A DNA stretch of 62,198 nucleotides from Streptomyces phaeoluteigriseus (GCF_001896135.2 NZ_MPOH02000017.1:20966-83163), one strand, 5' to 3'; counted from the first letter of the stretch, positions 16,276 to 25,734 are shown. The notes: generated from the sequence alone by a model not told the origin. Program-made: numbers and translations.

Positions 16276-18225
16276 ATGTCCCGCGAGCTTCCCATCGGCC
16301 TCACCCCTCCCGACTGGCTGGTGCGGAACCTGCGGCCCCAGCAGGCCCCCGTCAACAGACCCGCCGTCGCCCGCGCCGCCCTCGCCATGGCGCTGCCCCT
16401 GCTGATCGGACTGGCGCTCGGACAGCCCGCGTACGGCGCGCTCGCCTCCATGGGCGCCCTGTCCGGCGTCATCGGCGACACCGCCGACGCCTACCGGATA
16501 CGCATCCTCAACATCGCGATCCCGCAGGCGTTCGGGGCGGTCGGCATCACCCTCGGCGCGGCCGTGTACGGCCACGGCTGGCTCGCGGTGACCGCCGTCA
16601 CCGCCGTCGCCCTCGTCTCCGGGATGATCTCGACGATCGGCGCCGTCGCCTCCGTGTCCGGGCTGCTGCTGCTCCTCAACTCCGTCGTCGGCGCGGGCCT
16701 GCCCATGCCCGGCGACTGGTGGCTCGCCCCCGTCCTGATGACCGGCGGCGGCCTCCTCGTCCTGCTCCTCGCCCTGCTGGCCTGGCCGCTGCGCTCCGGC
16801 GTCCCCGAACGCGCCGCCGTCGCCGGCACCTACCGCACGGTCGCCGGCCTCCTCGCCGCCTCCGGCAGCACCGCCCCCGGCGCCTACGAGGACGCCCGGC
16901 ACGCCGTCACCCAGTCCCTGAACCAGTCGTACGACCTGGTCCTCGCCCACCGCGCCCGCCACCACGGCCGCAGTCCCGAACTGACCCGGCTGCTCGCCCA
17001 GTTGAACGCCATCACCCCGGTCGTCGAGGCCGCCCCCGCCGCCCATCTCGCCGGCCGTCCGCTCCCGCCCGAGGTCCCGGCGGCCGTACGGCACCTCGCA
17101 CAGGCCGTGGAGACCGGCTTCACCGGGCCGATAGGGCTCGGCCTGCCCACGCCCACCGAGGAGACCGGCCGCGCCGTCGACCACGCCCTGCGCCACACCG
17201 CCGAGGTCGTCGCCGTCCCCGACGTCGACCCCCTGGGCCTCGTCGACCGCCTCGGCCGCCCCGCCGCGCTCCGCGTCCGCGCCGCCCGCGCGGCCCACGA
17301 CGTGCTGCTCTCCGCCGCCTCCTGGCGCTACGGCCTGCGCCTCGCCCTGTGCATCGGCCTCGCCCAGGTCCTCGTGTCGATCGTCACCGTGCCCCGCTCC
17401 TACTGGGTCGCCCTGACGATCACCTTCGTCCTCAAGCCCGACTTCGGCTCCGTCTTCTCCCGCGCCCTGCTGCGCGCCCTCGGCACGGTCGCCGGCCTCG
17501 TCGTGGCGGCGGCGGTGCTCTCGCAGGTCCCGCGGGGCTGGTGGGACGTACCGGTGATGCTGCTGCTGGCACCGCTGATCCCCGCCCTCACCCCGCGCGG
17601 CTACGGCTACCAGACCGCGGCGATCACCCCCGTGATCCTGCTCCTGTCCGACGTCCTCAACCGCCAGGGCACGGCCCTGCTCCTGCCCCGCCTGGTGGAC
17701 TCCCTCATCGGCTGCGCGATCGCCCTGGTCGCCGGCTATCTGCTGTGGCCGGAGAGCTGGCACACGCGGGTGGGCGACCGCCTCGCCGACGCCGTCGCCG
17801 ACACGGCCCGCTACGCCGAGTCCGCGTTCGGCAGCCATGTCGACCCCCCGGCCCGCGCCCGGATGCGCCGCCGCCTCTACCGCGACCTGTCCGTCATCCG
17901 TACGGAGTTCCAGCGCGCCCTGACAGAGCCGCCGCCCACCGGGACACGTGCCGCCGCCTGGTGGCCGCTGGTCGTCGCCGTCGAACGGATCGTGGACGCG
18001 ACGACGGCGGCCCGGGTCCGTGTGAAGCACGGAGCCGAGCCGCCGTCCGAGGCGGAGATCACCCACGTCGCCCGGCAACTGCGCGAGCTGTCGGAGGGCC
18101 TGCGGGACACCGACGTCCTCTACCCCGTCCGCACGGACCTCACGGGCCCGCCGGACAGCGTGCTGGAACCCCTCCGCCAGGAGGTGGCGGCGGCGCGGAC
18201 GATCGCCTCACCGCACCAGCCGTAG
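16276..18225 (+). CDS. FUSC-family membrane transporter
   Basis: 649 aa with two sets of membrane helices: about residues 33-170 and 350-500. They flank a cytoplasmic helical region. This is the duplicated arrangement of fusaric-acid/aromatic-acid exporters (FUSC, YccS-like). Segments such as YWVALTITFVLKPDFGSVFSRALLRALGTVAGL and LTPRGYGYQTAAITPVIL are typical. It probably exports aromatic or other weak acids, driven by proton motive force; the substrate is unknown. It starts 21 nt after the EEP gene, suggesting read-through. Its stop lies 21 nt from the convergent phosphatase gene. Confidence 0.87.
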   Translation: MSRELPIGLTPPDWLVRNLRPQQAPVNRPAVARAALAMALPLLIGLALGQPAYGALASMGALSGVIGDTADAYRIRILNIAIPQAFGAVGITLGAAVYGHGWLAVTAVTAVALVSGMISTIGAVASVSGLLLLLNSVVGAGLPMPGDWWLAPVLMTGGGLLVLLLALLAWPLRSGVPERAAVAGTYRTVAGLLAASGSTAPGAYEDARHAVTQSLNQSYDLVLAHRARHHGRSPELTRLLAQLNAITPVVEAAPAAHLAGRPLPPEVPAAVRHLAQAVETGFTGPIGLGLPTPTEETGRAVDHALRHTAEVVAVPDVDPLGLVDRLGRPAALRVRAARAAHDVLLSAASWRYGLRLALCIGLAQVLVSIVTVPRSYWVALTITFVLKPDFGSVFSRALLRALGTVAGLVVAAAVLSQVPRGWWDVPVMLLLAPLIPALTPRGYGYQTAAITPVILLLSDVLNRQGTALLLPRLVDSLIGCAIALVAGYLLWPESWHTRVGDRLADAVADTARYAESAFGSHVDPPARARMRRRLYRDLSVIRTEFQRALTEPPPTGTRAAAWWPLVVAVERIVDATTAARVRVKHGAEPPSEAEITHVARQLRELSEGLRDTDVLYPVRTDLTGPPDSVLEPLRQEVAAARTIASPHQP

Positions 18226-18246
18226 TCACCGGTGACGAGCGGCGTC

Positions 18247-20331
18247 TCAGACGCCGATGTCCTCGCCGTCCTCCCGCCACACCGACACGACCGCCGGGCG
18301 GACGAGCTTGCCCGGCCCGTCGGGCCAGGTGCTCTTCGGGGTCTCGACGGACGCGCCGTCCAGCTCGCCCGGGTGCTGCACCGCGATCAGCACGCGCCGC
18401 TCCTGGATGAGCGGGCCGCAGGTCTCGGCGCCGTTCGGCACGGTCAGGAACTGCTTCAGCTCGCCGCGCCGCGAGCCGCGGGTGGCGACCCCGAACAGAC
18501 CGTCGTGCGAGCCGAGCTGCGCGCCGTCCGTGGAGATCCACAGGTTGCCGTGCGGGTCGAAGGCCACGTTGTCCGGGCAGGAGATCGGGCTGACGGCGTC
18601 CTTCGGGAAGCCCGCGAAGTACGTCGACGGGTCCGCCGGGTCACCGGCCACGAGGAACAGCGACCAGGCGAACTTCGTCGACTCCGCCCGGTTCCAGCGC
18701 TCGGTCAGCTCCAGGACGTGCCCGTGCTTGTTGGCGTTGCGCGGGTTGGCCTCGTCCGCCTTGGCGTTGGCGCCGACACCGCGGTTGGAATTGTTGGTGA
18801 GGGCCACGTACACCTTGCCGGTGACCGGGTTGGGCTCGATGTCCTCGGGGCGGTCCATCTTCGTCGCGCCGACCTTGTCACCGGCGAGGCGGGTGAAGAC
18901 GAACACCTCGTCGGCGGTCATGCCCTCGACGTGCGAGACGGCGCCCTTCGCGGTGGCGGTCGCCAGCGGGATCCACTCGCCGGAGCCGTCGAACTCGCCG
19001 TCGGCGGGCAGCTTGCCGGTGCCGTCGATCTCGATCGCGGGGGAGTCGCCGGTGAGCTTGGCGACGTACAGCGTGCCCTCGTCGAGCAGGGAGAGGTTGT
19101 GCTCGCGCACCGAGCGGCTGCTGCCGTGCTTCATCCGCTTGCTGCCGACGAACTTGTAGAAGTAGTCGAAGCGCTCGTCGTCACCGGTGTAGACGACGGG
19201 ACGGCCGTCGTGCGTGAGCCGGATGGTCGCGGCCTCGTGCTTGAAGCGGCCGAGCGCGGTGTGCTTGCGCGGCGTGGACGAGGGGTCGTACGGGTCGAAC
19301 TCGACGACATATCCGAACCGGTGGGCCTCGTTCGGCTCCTGGGCGACGTCGAAGCGCTTGTCGAACCGCTCCCACTTGCGCTCGGTGGCGCCTGTCCCTA
19401 TCCCGTAGCGCTTGTCCGTCGCCCGGCCGCTGTTGGCGAAGTACTGGTTGAAGTTCTCCTCGCCGTGCAGGGTCGTGCCCCACGGGGTGGTGCCGCCGGA
19501 GCAGTTGTTGAGCGTGCCGTAGACCTTGGTGCCGGTCGGGTCGGCGGAGGTCTTCAGCAGGTCGGAGCCGGCGGCGGGCCCGGTCAGCCGGAACTCGCTG
19601 GTGGCGGTGATCCGCCGGTTGAGGTGGTGCCGGGGGACGGCGACGAGCTTGCCGGTCCTCCGGTCCCCCTCGACGACGACCGCGGACAGACCGTGCGCGG
19701 CCCAGGCGATCTCCACCTGCTCACGGGTCGGGTTGGCGGCGTCGTAGCCGCGGAACATGAGCACCTCGTCGGTGTACTCGTGGTTCGCGACGAGCAACTG
19801 CCGGTTCCGCTCGCCCGGCAGCGGCAGCAGCGCCAGGAAGTCGTTGTTGTACCCGAACTGACCCGCCTGGGCGGCAGCGGTCTGGTTCTCCGGGTCGAAG
19901 GCCGGCGCACCCCGCAGGATGGGCTCACCCCAGCGGATCACGACGTTCTGCGTGTATCCCTCCGGGACGACGACGGCGTCGAGGGTGTTCGGCGCGACAC
20001 TGCTGTAACGCAGTCCGCGGGCACCCGTCGGCTTGGACGGCTTCGTCGGTTTCGTCGGCTTCGCGTGGCCGGCGGTGGCCGCTCCGGCGGGACGCGCACC
20101 CCCGACACCGGCGGCGCCGGCGGCGCCCACCACGGTGACGACGGCGGCGGCGCGCATCATCGAGCGGCGGCTGAGCGCCCCGGCGATGACATCGCCGACG
20201 TACTCGTTGGCGCTGGTGTTGGGCACCTCGTGGAAGCAGGCGTCACCACACCGGAAACGACAGGTCATGACAGAACGTCCGCCCGGATGGGACTGGGACG
20301 GCGTTCCGATCAACGGCAGCAGCTTGCGCAC
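18247..20331 (-). CDS. phoX: PhoX-type alkaline phosphatase (DUF839), Tat-exported
   Basis: 694 aa. GTG 20331 follows GGGGAG at good spacing. A twin-arginine motif SRRSMMRAAAVV (Arg 55-56) and a hydrophobic stretch indicate Tat export of a folded metalloenzyme. The body is the PhoX/DUF839 beta-propeller family. It has NNDFLALLPL, VANHEYTDEVLMFRGYD, a Cys-containing CSGGTTPWGTTLHGEENFNQYF, and the acidic metal-site segments RPEDIEPNP and CPDNVAFDPHGNLWIST. PhoX enzymes use Fe and Ca to release phosphate from organic esters outside the cell. A PHO-box-like direct repeat about 70-90 bp upstream suggests PhoP control under phosphate starvation. Confidence 0.87.
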   Translation of the reverse strand: MRKLLPLIGTPSQSHPGGRSVMTCRFRCGDACFHEVPNTSANEYVGDVIAGALSRRSMMRAAAVVTVVGAAGAAGVGGARPAGAATAGHAKPTKPTKPSKPTGARGLRYSSVAPNTLDAVVVPEGYTQNVVIRWGEPILRGAPAFDPENQTAAAQAGQFGYNNDFLALLPLPGERNRQLLVANHEYTDEVLMFRGYDAANPTREQVEIAWAAHGLSAVVVEGDRRTGKLVAVPRHHLNRRITATSEFRLTGPAAGSDLLKTSADPTGTKVYGTLNNCSGGTTPWGTTLHGEENFNQYFANSGRATDKRYGIGTGATERKWERFDKRFDVAQEPNEAHRFGYVVEFDPYDPSSTPRKHTALGRFKHEAATIRLTHDGRPVVYTGDDERFDYFYKFVGSKRMKHGSSRSVREHNLSLLDEGTLYVAKLTGDSPAIEIDGTGKLPADGEFDGSGEWIPLATATAKGAVSHVEGMTADEVFVFTRLAGDKVGATKMDRPEDIEPNPVTGKVYVALTNNSNRGVGANAKADEANPRNANKHGHVLELTERWNRAESTKFAWSLFLVAGDPADPSTYFAGFPKDAVSPISCPDNVAFDPHGNLWISTDGAQLGSHDGLFGVATRGSRRGELKQFLTVPNGAETCGPLIQERRVLIAVQHPGELDGASVETPKSTWPDGPGKLVRPAVVSVWREDGEDIGV

Positions 20332-20401
20332 CTTTAATCTCCCCTTGCGTGCACTTGGTGTGAGCGTGACGGTAGGGGCACATATGTGCGGAGGCGCTGA
20401 C

Positions 20402-20423
20402 GCCGGGTGAACGGCGAGTGAAT
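20402..20423 (-). promoter_or_regulatory. PHO box (two 11-nt PhoP repeat units) upstream of the PhoX gene
   Basis: Read on the minus strand, ATTCACTCGCC (20413-20423) and GTTCACCCGGC (20402-20412) are adjacent 11-nt units matching the Streptomyces PhoP consensus G(G/T)TCAYYYR(G/C)G at 9 and 10 of 11 positions. A -10-like CATATGT lies downstream at 20382-20388, inside the 12-bp palindrome GCACATATGTGC (20378-20389). Confidence 0.65.
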
Positions 20424-20889
20424 CCGCGGCAGCCACAAGGGTGTTCACCCAGTCGAGGGGCGGTATTGACACATCCGTCGTACGCCCACTCACCCCTGCC
20501 GAAGATCACCACCAGGGGCCGCTAACCTTACGTGTCCGTCCTGGCCAGGGATTGACGGGAACAACTCACGCGAAGGGTTGCGCACATGGGCATTCTCACT
20601 CTCCTGCGGAACGCATTCGGCCGTTCACGCAAGGAGCGGACCGCAGAGGCGGAGGGTGCGGCACGGATTCCTTCGCAGACGGAACCCACGAACCACCCCG
20701 AGCCGCAGCCGACCACGACGACCCCCCCGACCGAGCCGACCGAGCCGACGACGGCCCACGTACCGGAGCCCCGCACGGCAGCGGAAGAACACGAACTGGT
20801 AGCAGCGGCCTTCGACAAGATCGCGACCCCGGGCACACCCCCGACCCCTCGAAAGCCGGAAGAGGAACACCCGGCCGAAGAGGAAAAGC

Positions 20890-21180
20890 AAACCACCACG
20901 GAGGAACCGGCCACCGCCGAAGAGCCGACCACCACGGAGGAAGCGGCCGCCGCCGAGGAGCCCGCCCGCTCGGAGGAGCCGGCCGCCACGGAGGAACCGA
21001 CCCGCTCGGAAGAGTCGGCACCCTCGGAAGAGCCGACCGCCACGGAGAAGCCGGCACGCTCGGAGGAGCCGGCCGCCACGGAGGAGCCGGCCGCCACGGA
21101 GGAGCCGGCCGCCACGGAGGAGCCGGCAGATTCGGAGGAGCCGGCCGCCGCCGAGAAGCCGGCCGCCACGGATGAGGAGT
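20890..21180 (+). repeat. In-gene 18-bp repeats encoding EEPAAT-type hexapeptides
   Basis: A dozen or so degenerate 18-bp units (GAGGAGCCGGCCGCCACG form) run in tandem; four nearly identical copies lie at about 21064-21140. Confidence 0.85.
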
Positions 21181-21666
21181 CGGCCGCCGCCGAGGAACCC
21201 GCTCCCGTGGAGGAGCCGGTCACTCCTGTCGCTGAGACGCCCGCACCGGCGGCGGAGCCTGTCGCTGAGACGCCCTCGCCGACGGTGGAAGCCGTCGCAG
21301 AACGCCCGCACCGGCGGCGGAAGCCGTCACGGAACCTGCTGCACCTGAGGTGGAGGAGCCCGTCGCGGAGACGCCCGCCCCCGAGGTGGAGGAGCCCGTC
21401 GCCGATAAGCCGACCGAGGACGTGACCGAGCCGGTCGCCGAGGAGCCGGAGGCCGTTCAGGAGCCCGAGGCGGCGGCCGAGCCGGAGGCGAAGGAGCCGA
21501 CGCCGGAGGCTGAGGCACCCACGGCTGAGACGGAGACCGCGGAGGCCGCGAAGGTCACCGAACCCGCGGAGGTCACCAGGCCCGCGGTCGCCGACGGCGA
21601 GGACGCCCCACAGGGGCCACCCGCAGACGACGACGGATCCCGCACGGGTGGTGCGGGTGGGAACAC

Positions 21667-21860
21667 CCCCGCCGAAGGCGAAGCCGAGGCGGAGAACACC
21701 CCGAAGCCGGCGGAGCCGATCCCCGCCGAAGGCGAAGCCGAGGCGGAGAACACCCCAAGCCGGCGGAGCCGACCCCGCCGAAGGCGAAGCCGAGCGGAGA
21801 ACACCCCCAAGCCGGCGGAGCCGACCCCCGCCGAAGGCGAAGCCGAGCGAGAACACCCCG
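21667..21860 (+). repeat. In-gene ~53-bp repeats with differing single-base losses
   Basis: Four units begin CCCGCCGAAGGCGAAGCCGA (about 21668, 21721, 21775, 21825) and encode a PAEGEAEAENTPKPAEP-type unit. Copies 2 to 4 lack one or two bases at different places (GAAG to AAG, GAGGCGGAG to GAGCGGAG to GAGCGAG), so each copy changes frame. Confidence 0.8.
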
Positions 21861-22522
21861 CCCCACCTCCTCACCGCCCACAGGGCAGCCGAGGCCACCC
21901 TCACCAAGCTGAACCTCACCGACACCCACGCGGACGTCTACCTCGTCCTGGACCGCTCCGCGTCCATGCGCTCCTACTACAAGGACGGCTCCGTCCAGGC
22001 CCTGGCCGACCAGACGCTGGCCCTCGCCGCCCACCTCACCCGGACCCAGCCCCCGACCGTCCACGTCGTCTTCTTCTCGACGGAGCTGGACGGCACCGCC
22101 GACCTCACCCTCACCGACCCCGAGAACAAGATCGACGACCTGCACGCGGGGCTGGGCCGCATGGGCCGTACCAGCTACCACGCCGCCGTCGAGGCGGTCG
22201 TGGCGCACCACGAGAAGCACGCCGCGGGCGCGAAGGCCCCCGCCCTGGTGGTCTTCCAGACGGACGGCGCCCCGGACGCCAAGACCCCCGCCACCCAGTC
22301 ACTCGCGGACGCCGCGGAGAAGCACCCGTCCCTGTTCTTCTCGTTCGTCGCCTTCGGTGAGCACGAGAACAAGGCGTTCGACTACCTCCGCAAGCTGAAG
22401 ACCGGCAACACGGCGTTCTTCCACGCGGGCCCCGCCCCCCGGGAGCTCACGGACCAGGAGCTGTACGAGGGCGTACTGGCCACCTGGCGCCCGTAGCCCG
22501 ACGGGAGCCTCCCGCCACCCAC

Positions 22523-22565
22523 ACGCCGCCCGCTTCTCACCCCGTAAAACGGGAGCGGGCGGCGT
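22523..22565 (+). terminator. Terminator hairpin between the vWA gene and metG
   Basis: A 12-bp outer stem (ACGCCGCCCGCT with its complement) and a 5-bp inner stem CCCGT/ACGGG enclose a small loop. Confidence 0.8.
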
Positions 22566-22622
22566 ACCCATGTCGGCTACGATTTCAAGGATCCGTACAA
22601 AGCAACCTGGGAGCAGCCCCCG

Positions 22623-24353
22623 ATGGCTCGACACCTCATCACCAGCGCCCTTCCGTACATCAACGGAATCAAGCACCTGGGCAACATGGTGGGGTCCATG
22701 CTCCCGGCGGACGTGTACTCCCGGTACCTCCGCCAGCGCGGCCACGACGTCCTGTACATCTGCGCGACGGACGAGCACGGCACGCCGGCCGAGCTGGCCG
22801 CGAAGGAGCGGGGCCTCCCGGTGGCGGAGTTCTGCGCGCAGGCGCACGACGCGCAGAAGGCGGTCTACGACGGCTTCGCACTGGCGTTCGACTACTTCGG
22901 CCGCAGCTCCTCGCCGCAGAACGTCGAGATCACCCAGCATTTCGCCCGCCGCCTCAACGAGAACGGTTTCATCGAGGAGCGGGCGATCCGCCAGGTGTAC
23001 TCGCCCACCGACGGCCGTTTCCTCCCGGACCGCTATGTGGAGGGCACCTGCCCGCACTGCGGCTACGACAAGGCCCGCGGCGACCAGTGCGAGAACTGCA
23101 CCCGGGTCCTGGACCCCACCGACCTGATCAACCCGCGCTCGGCGATCTCCGGCTCCACCGACCTGGAGGTCCGCGAGACCAAGCACCTCTTCCTCCTCCA
23201 GTCCAAGCTTCAGCACGAGGTCGAGGAGTGGGTGTCCCGGCACGAGGCGGACTGGCCGCAGCTGGCCTCCTCCATCGCCCGCAAGTGGCTGACGGAGGGC
23301 CTGCACGACCGCGCGATCACCCGTGACCTGGACTGGGGCGTGCCGGTCCCGGCCGACACCTGGCCGGAGCTGGCGGCGGACGGCAAGGTCTTCTACGTCT
23401 GGTTCGACGCCCCCATCGAGTACATCGGCGCCACGAAGGAGTGGGCGGACGCGGCACCCGACGGTGAGGTCCGCGACTGGAAGTCCTGGTGGTACGAGGC
23501 CGACACCGGCGAGAACCCGGTCCGCTACACCGAGTTCATGGCGAAGGACAACGTCCCGTTCCACACGGTGATGTTCCCCGCCACCGAGCTGGGCGTGCGC
23601 GAGCCGTGGAAGAAGGTCGACTACGTCAAGGCCTTCAACTGGCTGACGTACTACGGCGGGAAGTTCTCCACGTCGCAGAAGCGCGGCGTCTTCACCGACC
23701 AGGCGCTGGAGGTCCTGCCCGCCGACTACTGGCGCTACTTCCTCATCGCCAACGCCCCCGAGTCGGACGACTCGTCCTTCACCTGGGAGCACTTCACGGC
23801 CACGGTGAACAAGGACCTCGCCGACACCCTGGGCAACTTCGTCAACCGCGTCCTGTCGTTCTCCAAGAAGCGCTTCGGCGACGAGGTCCCGGCGGGCAGC
23901 GCGCCCGGCGAGGCCGAGGCGAGGCTCGGCACGGAGATCGCGCGGCTCCTCGCCGAGTACGAGGAGCAGATGGAGGCCCTCCAGTTCCGCAAGGCGGCCG
24001 CCGCGCTGCGCGCGCTGTGGTCGGCGGGCAACTCCTATCTGGAGGAGAAGGCCCCCTGGCTGGAGATCAAGACCGACATGGACGGCGCGGCCCTGACGCT
24101 GTGTACGGCGATGAACCTGATCCACCTGTACGCGGTGGTCTCGGAGCCGTTCATCCCGGCGACCGCGAAGGTCATGCGTGAGGCGTTCTCCCTGGCCGAC
24201 GACACGGCGACCTGGGTCACCGAGGCGGAGGCGAAGGCCCTGAACGCGGTCCCGGCCGGCACCCCGTTCACGATCCCGCCGGTCCTCTTCGCCAAGCTCA
24301 CGGACGAGGACCTCGCCACGTACAAGGAGCGCTTCGGCGGCATCGACGAGTGA
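22623..24353 (+). CDS. metG: Methionyl-tRNA synthetase
   Basis: 576 aa, class I synthetase charging tRNA-Met and initiator tRNA. The HIGH-type motif is HLGN (about 18-21) after TSALPYINGIK. A zinc knuckle with four cysteines (CPHC and CENC, about 143-160) marks the metG form with a knuckle. The KMSKS loop is KFSTS (Lys 347), where the second lysine is replaced by Ser, a variant worth noting. The anticodon-binding helices follow. No C-terminal dimerisation (EMAPII) domain is present. ATG 22623 starts shortly after GGGAGCAGCCCCCG. Terminators flank the gene on both sides, so it is transcribed alone. Confidence 0.95.
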   Translation: MARHLITSALPYINGIKHLGNMVGSMLPADVYSRYLRQRGHDVLYICATDEHGTPAELAAKERGLPVAEFCAQAHDAQKAVYDGFALAFDYFGRSSSPQNVEITQHFARRLNENGFIEERAIRQVYSPTDGRFLPDRYVEGTCPHCGYDKARGDQCENCTRVLDPTDLINPRSAISGSTDLEVRETKHLFLLQSKLQHEVEEWVSRHEADWPQLASSIARKWLTEGLHDRAITRDLDWGVPVPADTWPELAADGKVFYVWFDAPIEYIGATKEWADAAPDGEVRDWKSWWYEADTGENPVRYTEFMAKDNVPFHTVMFPATELGVREPWKKVDYVKAFNWLTYYGGKFSTSQKRGVFTDQALEVLPADYWRYFLIANAPESDDSSFTWEHFTATVNKDLADTLGNFVNRVLSFSKKRFGDEVPAGSAPGEAEARLGTEIARLLAEYEEQMEALQFRKAAAALRALWSAGNSYLEEKAPWLEIKTDMDGAALTLCTAMNLIHLYAVVSEPFIPATAKVMREAFSLADDTATWVTEAEAKALNAVPAGTPFTIPPVLFAKLTDEDLATYKERFGGIDE

Positions 24354-24364
24354 CGCACCGCGTC

Positions 24365-24393
24365 GTGGGAGGGGCGGCCCCCGTCCCTCCCAC
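24365..24393 (+). terminator. Terminator hairpin after metG
   Basis: GTGGGAGGG pairs perfectly with CCCTCCCAC across an 11-nt loop, 11 nt after the stop. Confidence 0.75.
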
Positions 24394-24446
24394 CGCACGG
24401 GGGCCCCGGCTTCGACATGTTCCCGCCAAGCCGTATGGTTTCCGCC

Positions 24447-24929
24447 ATGGCAGTCCCCGAGGTCATTCCGATCGCCTACGAGCCGAAGCACCGCACCGAG
24501 TCCATCGGTCGGTACGCGGACGGTCAGTTCCTCGCATCGGTCACATACGCGTTCCCGCAGGGCTTCCGTCTCGACGACGGCTGGGAAGAACACAAACGTC
24601 TCTACACCGTGCTTCACACCTTCGACGCCGAGGGCCGCTACCGGAACTCGGACATCTGGTGCGCCGGCACGTGGGCGCAGCAGCAGAGCAACCCCCACGG
24701 CGACGACTCGGTCCTCCACCGGGCCCGCGCCCGCCTGGCCACCCTCCTGCGCAGCCTGCCCCGCCGCTCGTACACGGACATCGCCGTCCGCCCCTTCCAG
24801 CTCACCCACGAGAACGTCCTGTTCGGACTCGTGATCCGCAAGGACGAGGAGGACGACGAGGACTGGGCGGAGCTGTACCCGGACCAGCTCGGCTTCGGTG
24901 CCCCGTGGGACGGCACCTACGACACCTGA
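24447..24929 (+). CDS. Conserved hypothetical protein, 160 aa
   Basis: It begins MAVPEVIPIAYEPKHRTESIGRY. The mixed alpha/beta body has LHTFDAEGRYRNSDIWCAGTW and a basic helix ARARLATLLRSLPRR, and ends in a very acidic stretch RKDEEDDEDWAELYPDQLGFG. There is no signal peptide and no catalytic motif I can name. Families with a similar GRYADGQF core are common hypothetical proteins in Streptomyces. Two further in-frame ATGs lie just upstream (24417, 24435); ATG 24447 gives the best leader. The gene lies between metG and a PH-domain gene, all on the same strand. Confidence 0.8.
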   Translation: MAVPEVIPIAYEPKHRTESIGRYADGQFLASVTYAFPQGFRLDDGWEEHKRLYTVLHTFDAEGRYRNSDIWCAGTWAQQQSNPHGDDSVLHRARARLATLLRSLPRRSYTDIAVRPFQLTHENVLFGLVIRKDEEDDEDWAELYPDQLGFGAPWDGTYDT

Positions 24930-25011
24930 CGGGGCAGCCACCCGCGCCGCGCAACTGTCCACACCTCGACGGCGTCCCCCTCTGCGACACCGACGACACA
25001 GGGGGATCTCC

Positions 25012-25377
25012 ATGGCGGTGTTCGGCAACGCGCACACCATCGACCCGGGTACGGCCCAGCAGGACTACGCGCGGCTGCTCGGGCAGGGGGAGCGGGTGCA
25101 TGCCGCGTATCTGCTGATCCGGGACACGATCCTGTTCACCGACCGGCGGCTGCTGCTGGTCGACAAGCAGGGCATCACCGGGAAGAAGGTGGAGTACCAC
25201 TCCGTCCCGTACCGCAGCATCACCCACTTCGCGGTCGAGACCGCGGGCACCTTCGACCTCGACGCCGAACTGAAGATCTGGGTGTCGGGCACGCCGACCC
25301 CGATCCAGAAGACGTTCACCAAGGGCGTGGACATCTACGAGGTGCAGGCGATCCTGACGCAGTTCGTCACGCAGTAG
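25012..25377 (+). CDS. Bacterial PH-domain protein (bPH_1 type)
   Basis: 121 aa, start ATG 25012 after AGGGGGATCTCC. The whole protein is one bacterial pleckstrin-homology-like fold: LGQGERVHAAYLLIRDTILFTDRRLLLVDKQ, VEYHSVPYRSITHFAVETAG and ELKIWVSG, ending in the helix VDIYEVQAILTQFV. These domains form ring oligomers in the cytoplasm; their ligand is generally unknown, and no phosphoinositide role is established. It is small, single-domain and probably monocistronic. Confidence 0.88.
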   Translation: MAVFGNAHTIDPGTAQQDYARLLGQGERVHAAYLLIRDTILFTDRRLLLVDKQGITGKKVEYHSVPYRSITHFAVETAGTFDLDAELKIWVSGTPTPIQKTFTKGVDIYEVQAILTQFVTQ

Positions 25378-25524
25378 CCGGGCCCGCCCGGGGGCTGTTC
25401 CATCCGTTGGTCCGGGCGCGCCAGGCATACCCGGATGCCACCGCCCCTCCGCACCTGGACTTTTACGACCGCCTTGAAGGGCGGCCTCGTGCCAACCAGG
25501 TGCGGGGCGCGTGCCGTTGCTGGC

Positions 25525-25734
25525 TCAGTGTTCCGAGGCGTAGGTCACGAAGTCGGCCCACGCGCCGGGCGTGAGCCCCAGACGGGGACCGTCGACGTTC
25601 TTGGAGTCGCGGACGTGCACGGTGCCGGGGGTGAGAGCAAGCTCGACGCAGGAGTTGCCGTCCGTGCCGCCGCTGTAGCTGCTCTTGAACCACACCAGTT
25701 CGGAGGCGTCCCCGGCAGATTCCTTGCGGATCAT
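25525..25734 (-). CDS. DUF397 protein (BldB-like partner)
   Basis: 69 aa with the DUF397 core: LVWFKSSYSGGTDGNSCVELA, VHVRDSKN and the closing WADFVTYASEH. Its ATG overlaps the stop of the upstream XRE gene by 4 nt (ATGA, 25731-25734), so it is translated with it. DUF397 proteins pair with XRE-DUF5753 regulators and ATPases in the many WhiJ/BldB-type loci of Streptomyces that tune development and antibiotic production. Here it probably modulates its partner regulator directly. Confidence 0.92.
   Translation of the reverse strand: MIRKESAGDASELVWFKSSYSGGTDGNSCVELALTPGTVHVRDSKNVDGPRLGLTPGAWADFVTYASEH

Larger units (their letters stand above)
20586..22496 (+). pseudogene. Low-complexity protein with C-terminal von Willebrand A domain, frames interrupted
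   Basis: ATG 20586 opens MGILTLLRNAFGRSRKE, then a Glu/Pro/Ala/Thr-rich region of about 400 residues with EEPAAT repeats. The vWA domain at about 21895-22490 has the MIDAS motif DRSASM, a FFSTELDGTADL strand, and QTDGAPDAK. It resembles the vWA proteins found with tellurite-resistance (Ter) systems, which bind metal and protein partners. The N- and C-terminal parts share one frame, but the stretch from about 21306 to 21860 is in another: a base is missing near 21306 and several single-base losses lie in the 53-bp repeats after 21667. Compensating errors, or repeat-driven phase switching, are both possible. Confidence 0.72.

Noticed and set aside
12532..18225. Very long open frames antisense or offset to real genes (for example 12532-15627 minus, 15313-18225 plus, 22299-25040 minus)
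   Set aside because: High G+C leaves few stop codons. These frames lack domains, are Arg/Pro/Gly-rich and overlap well-supported genes.
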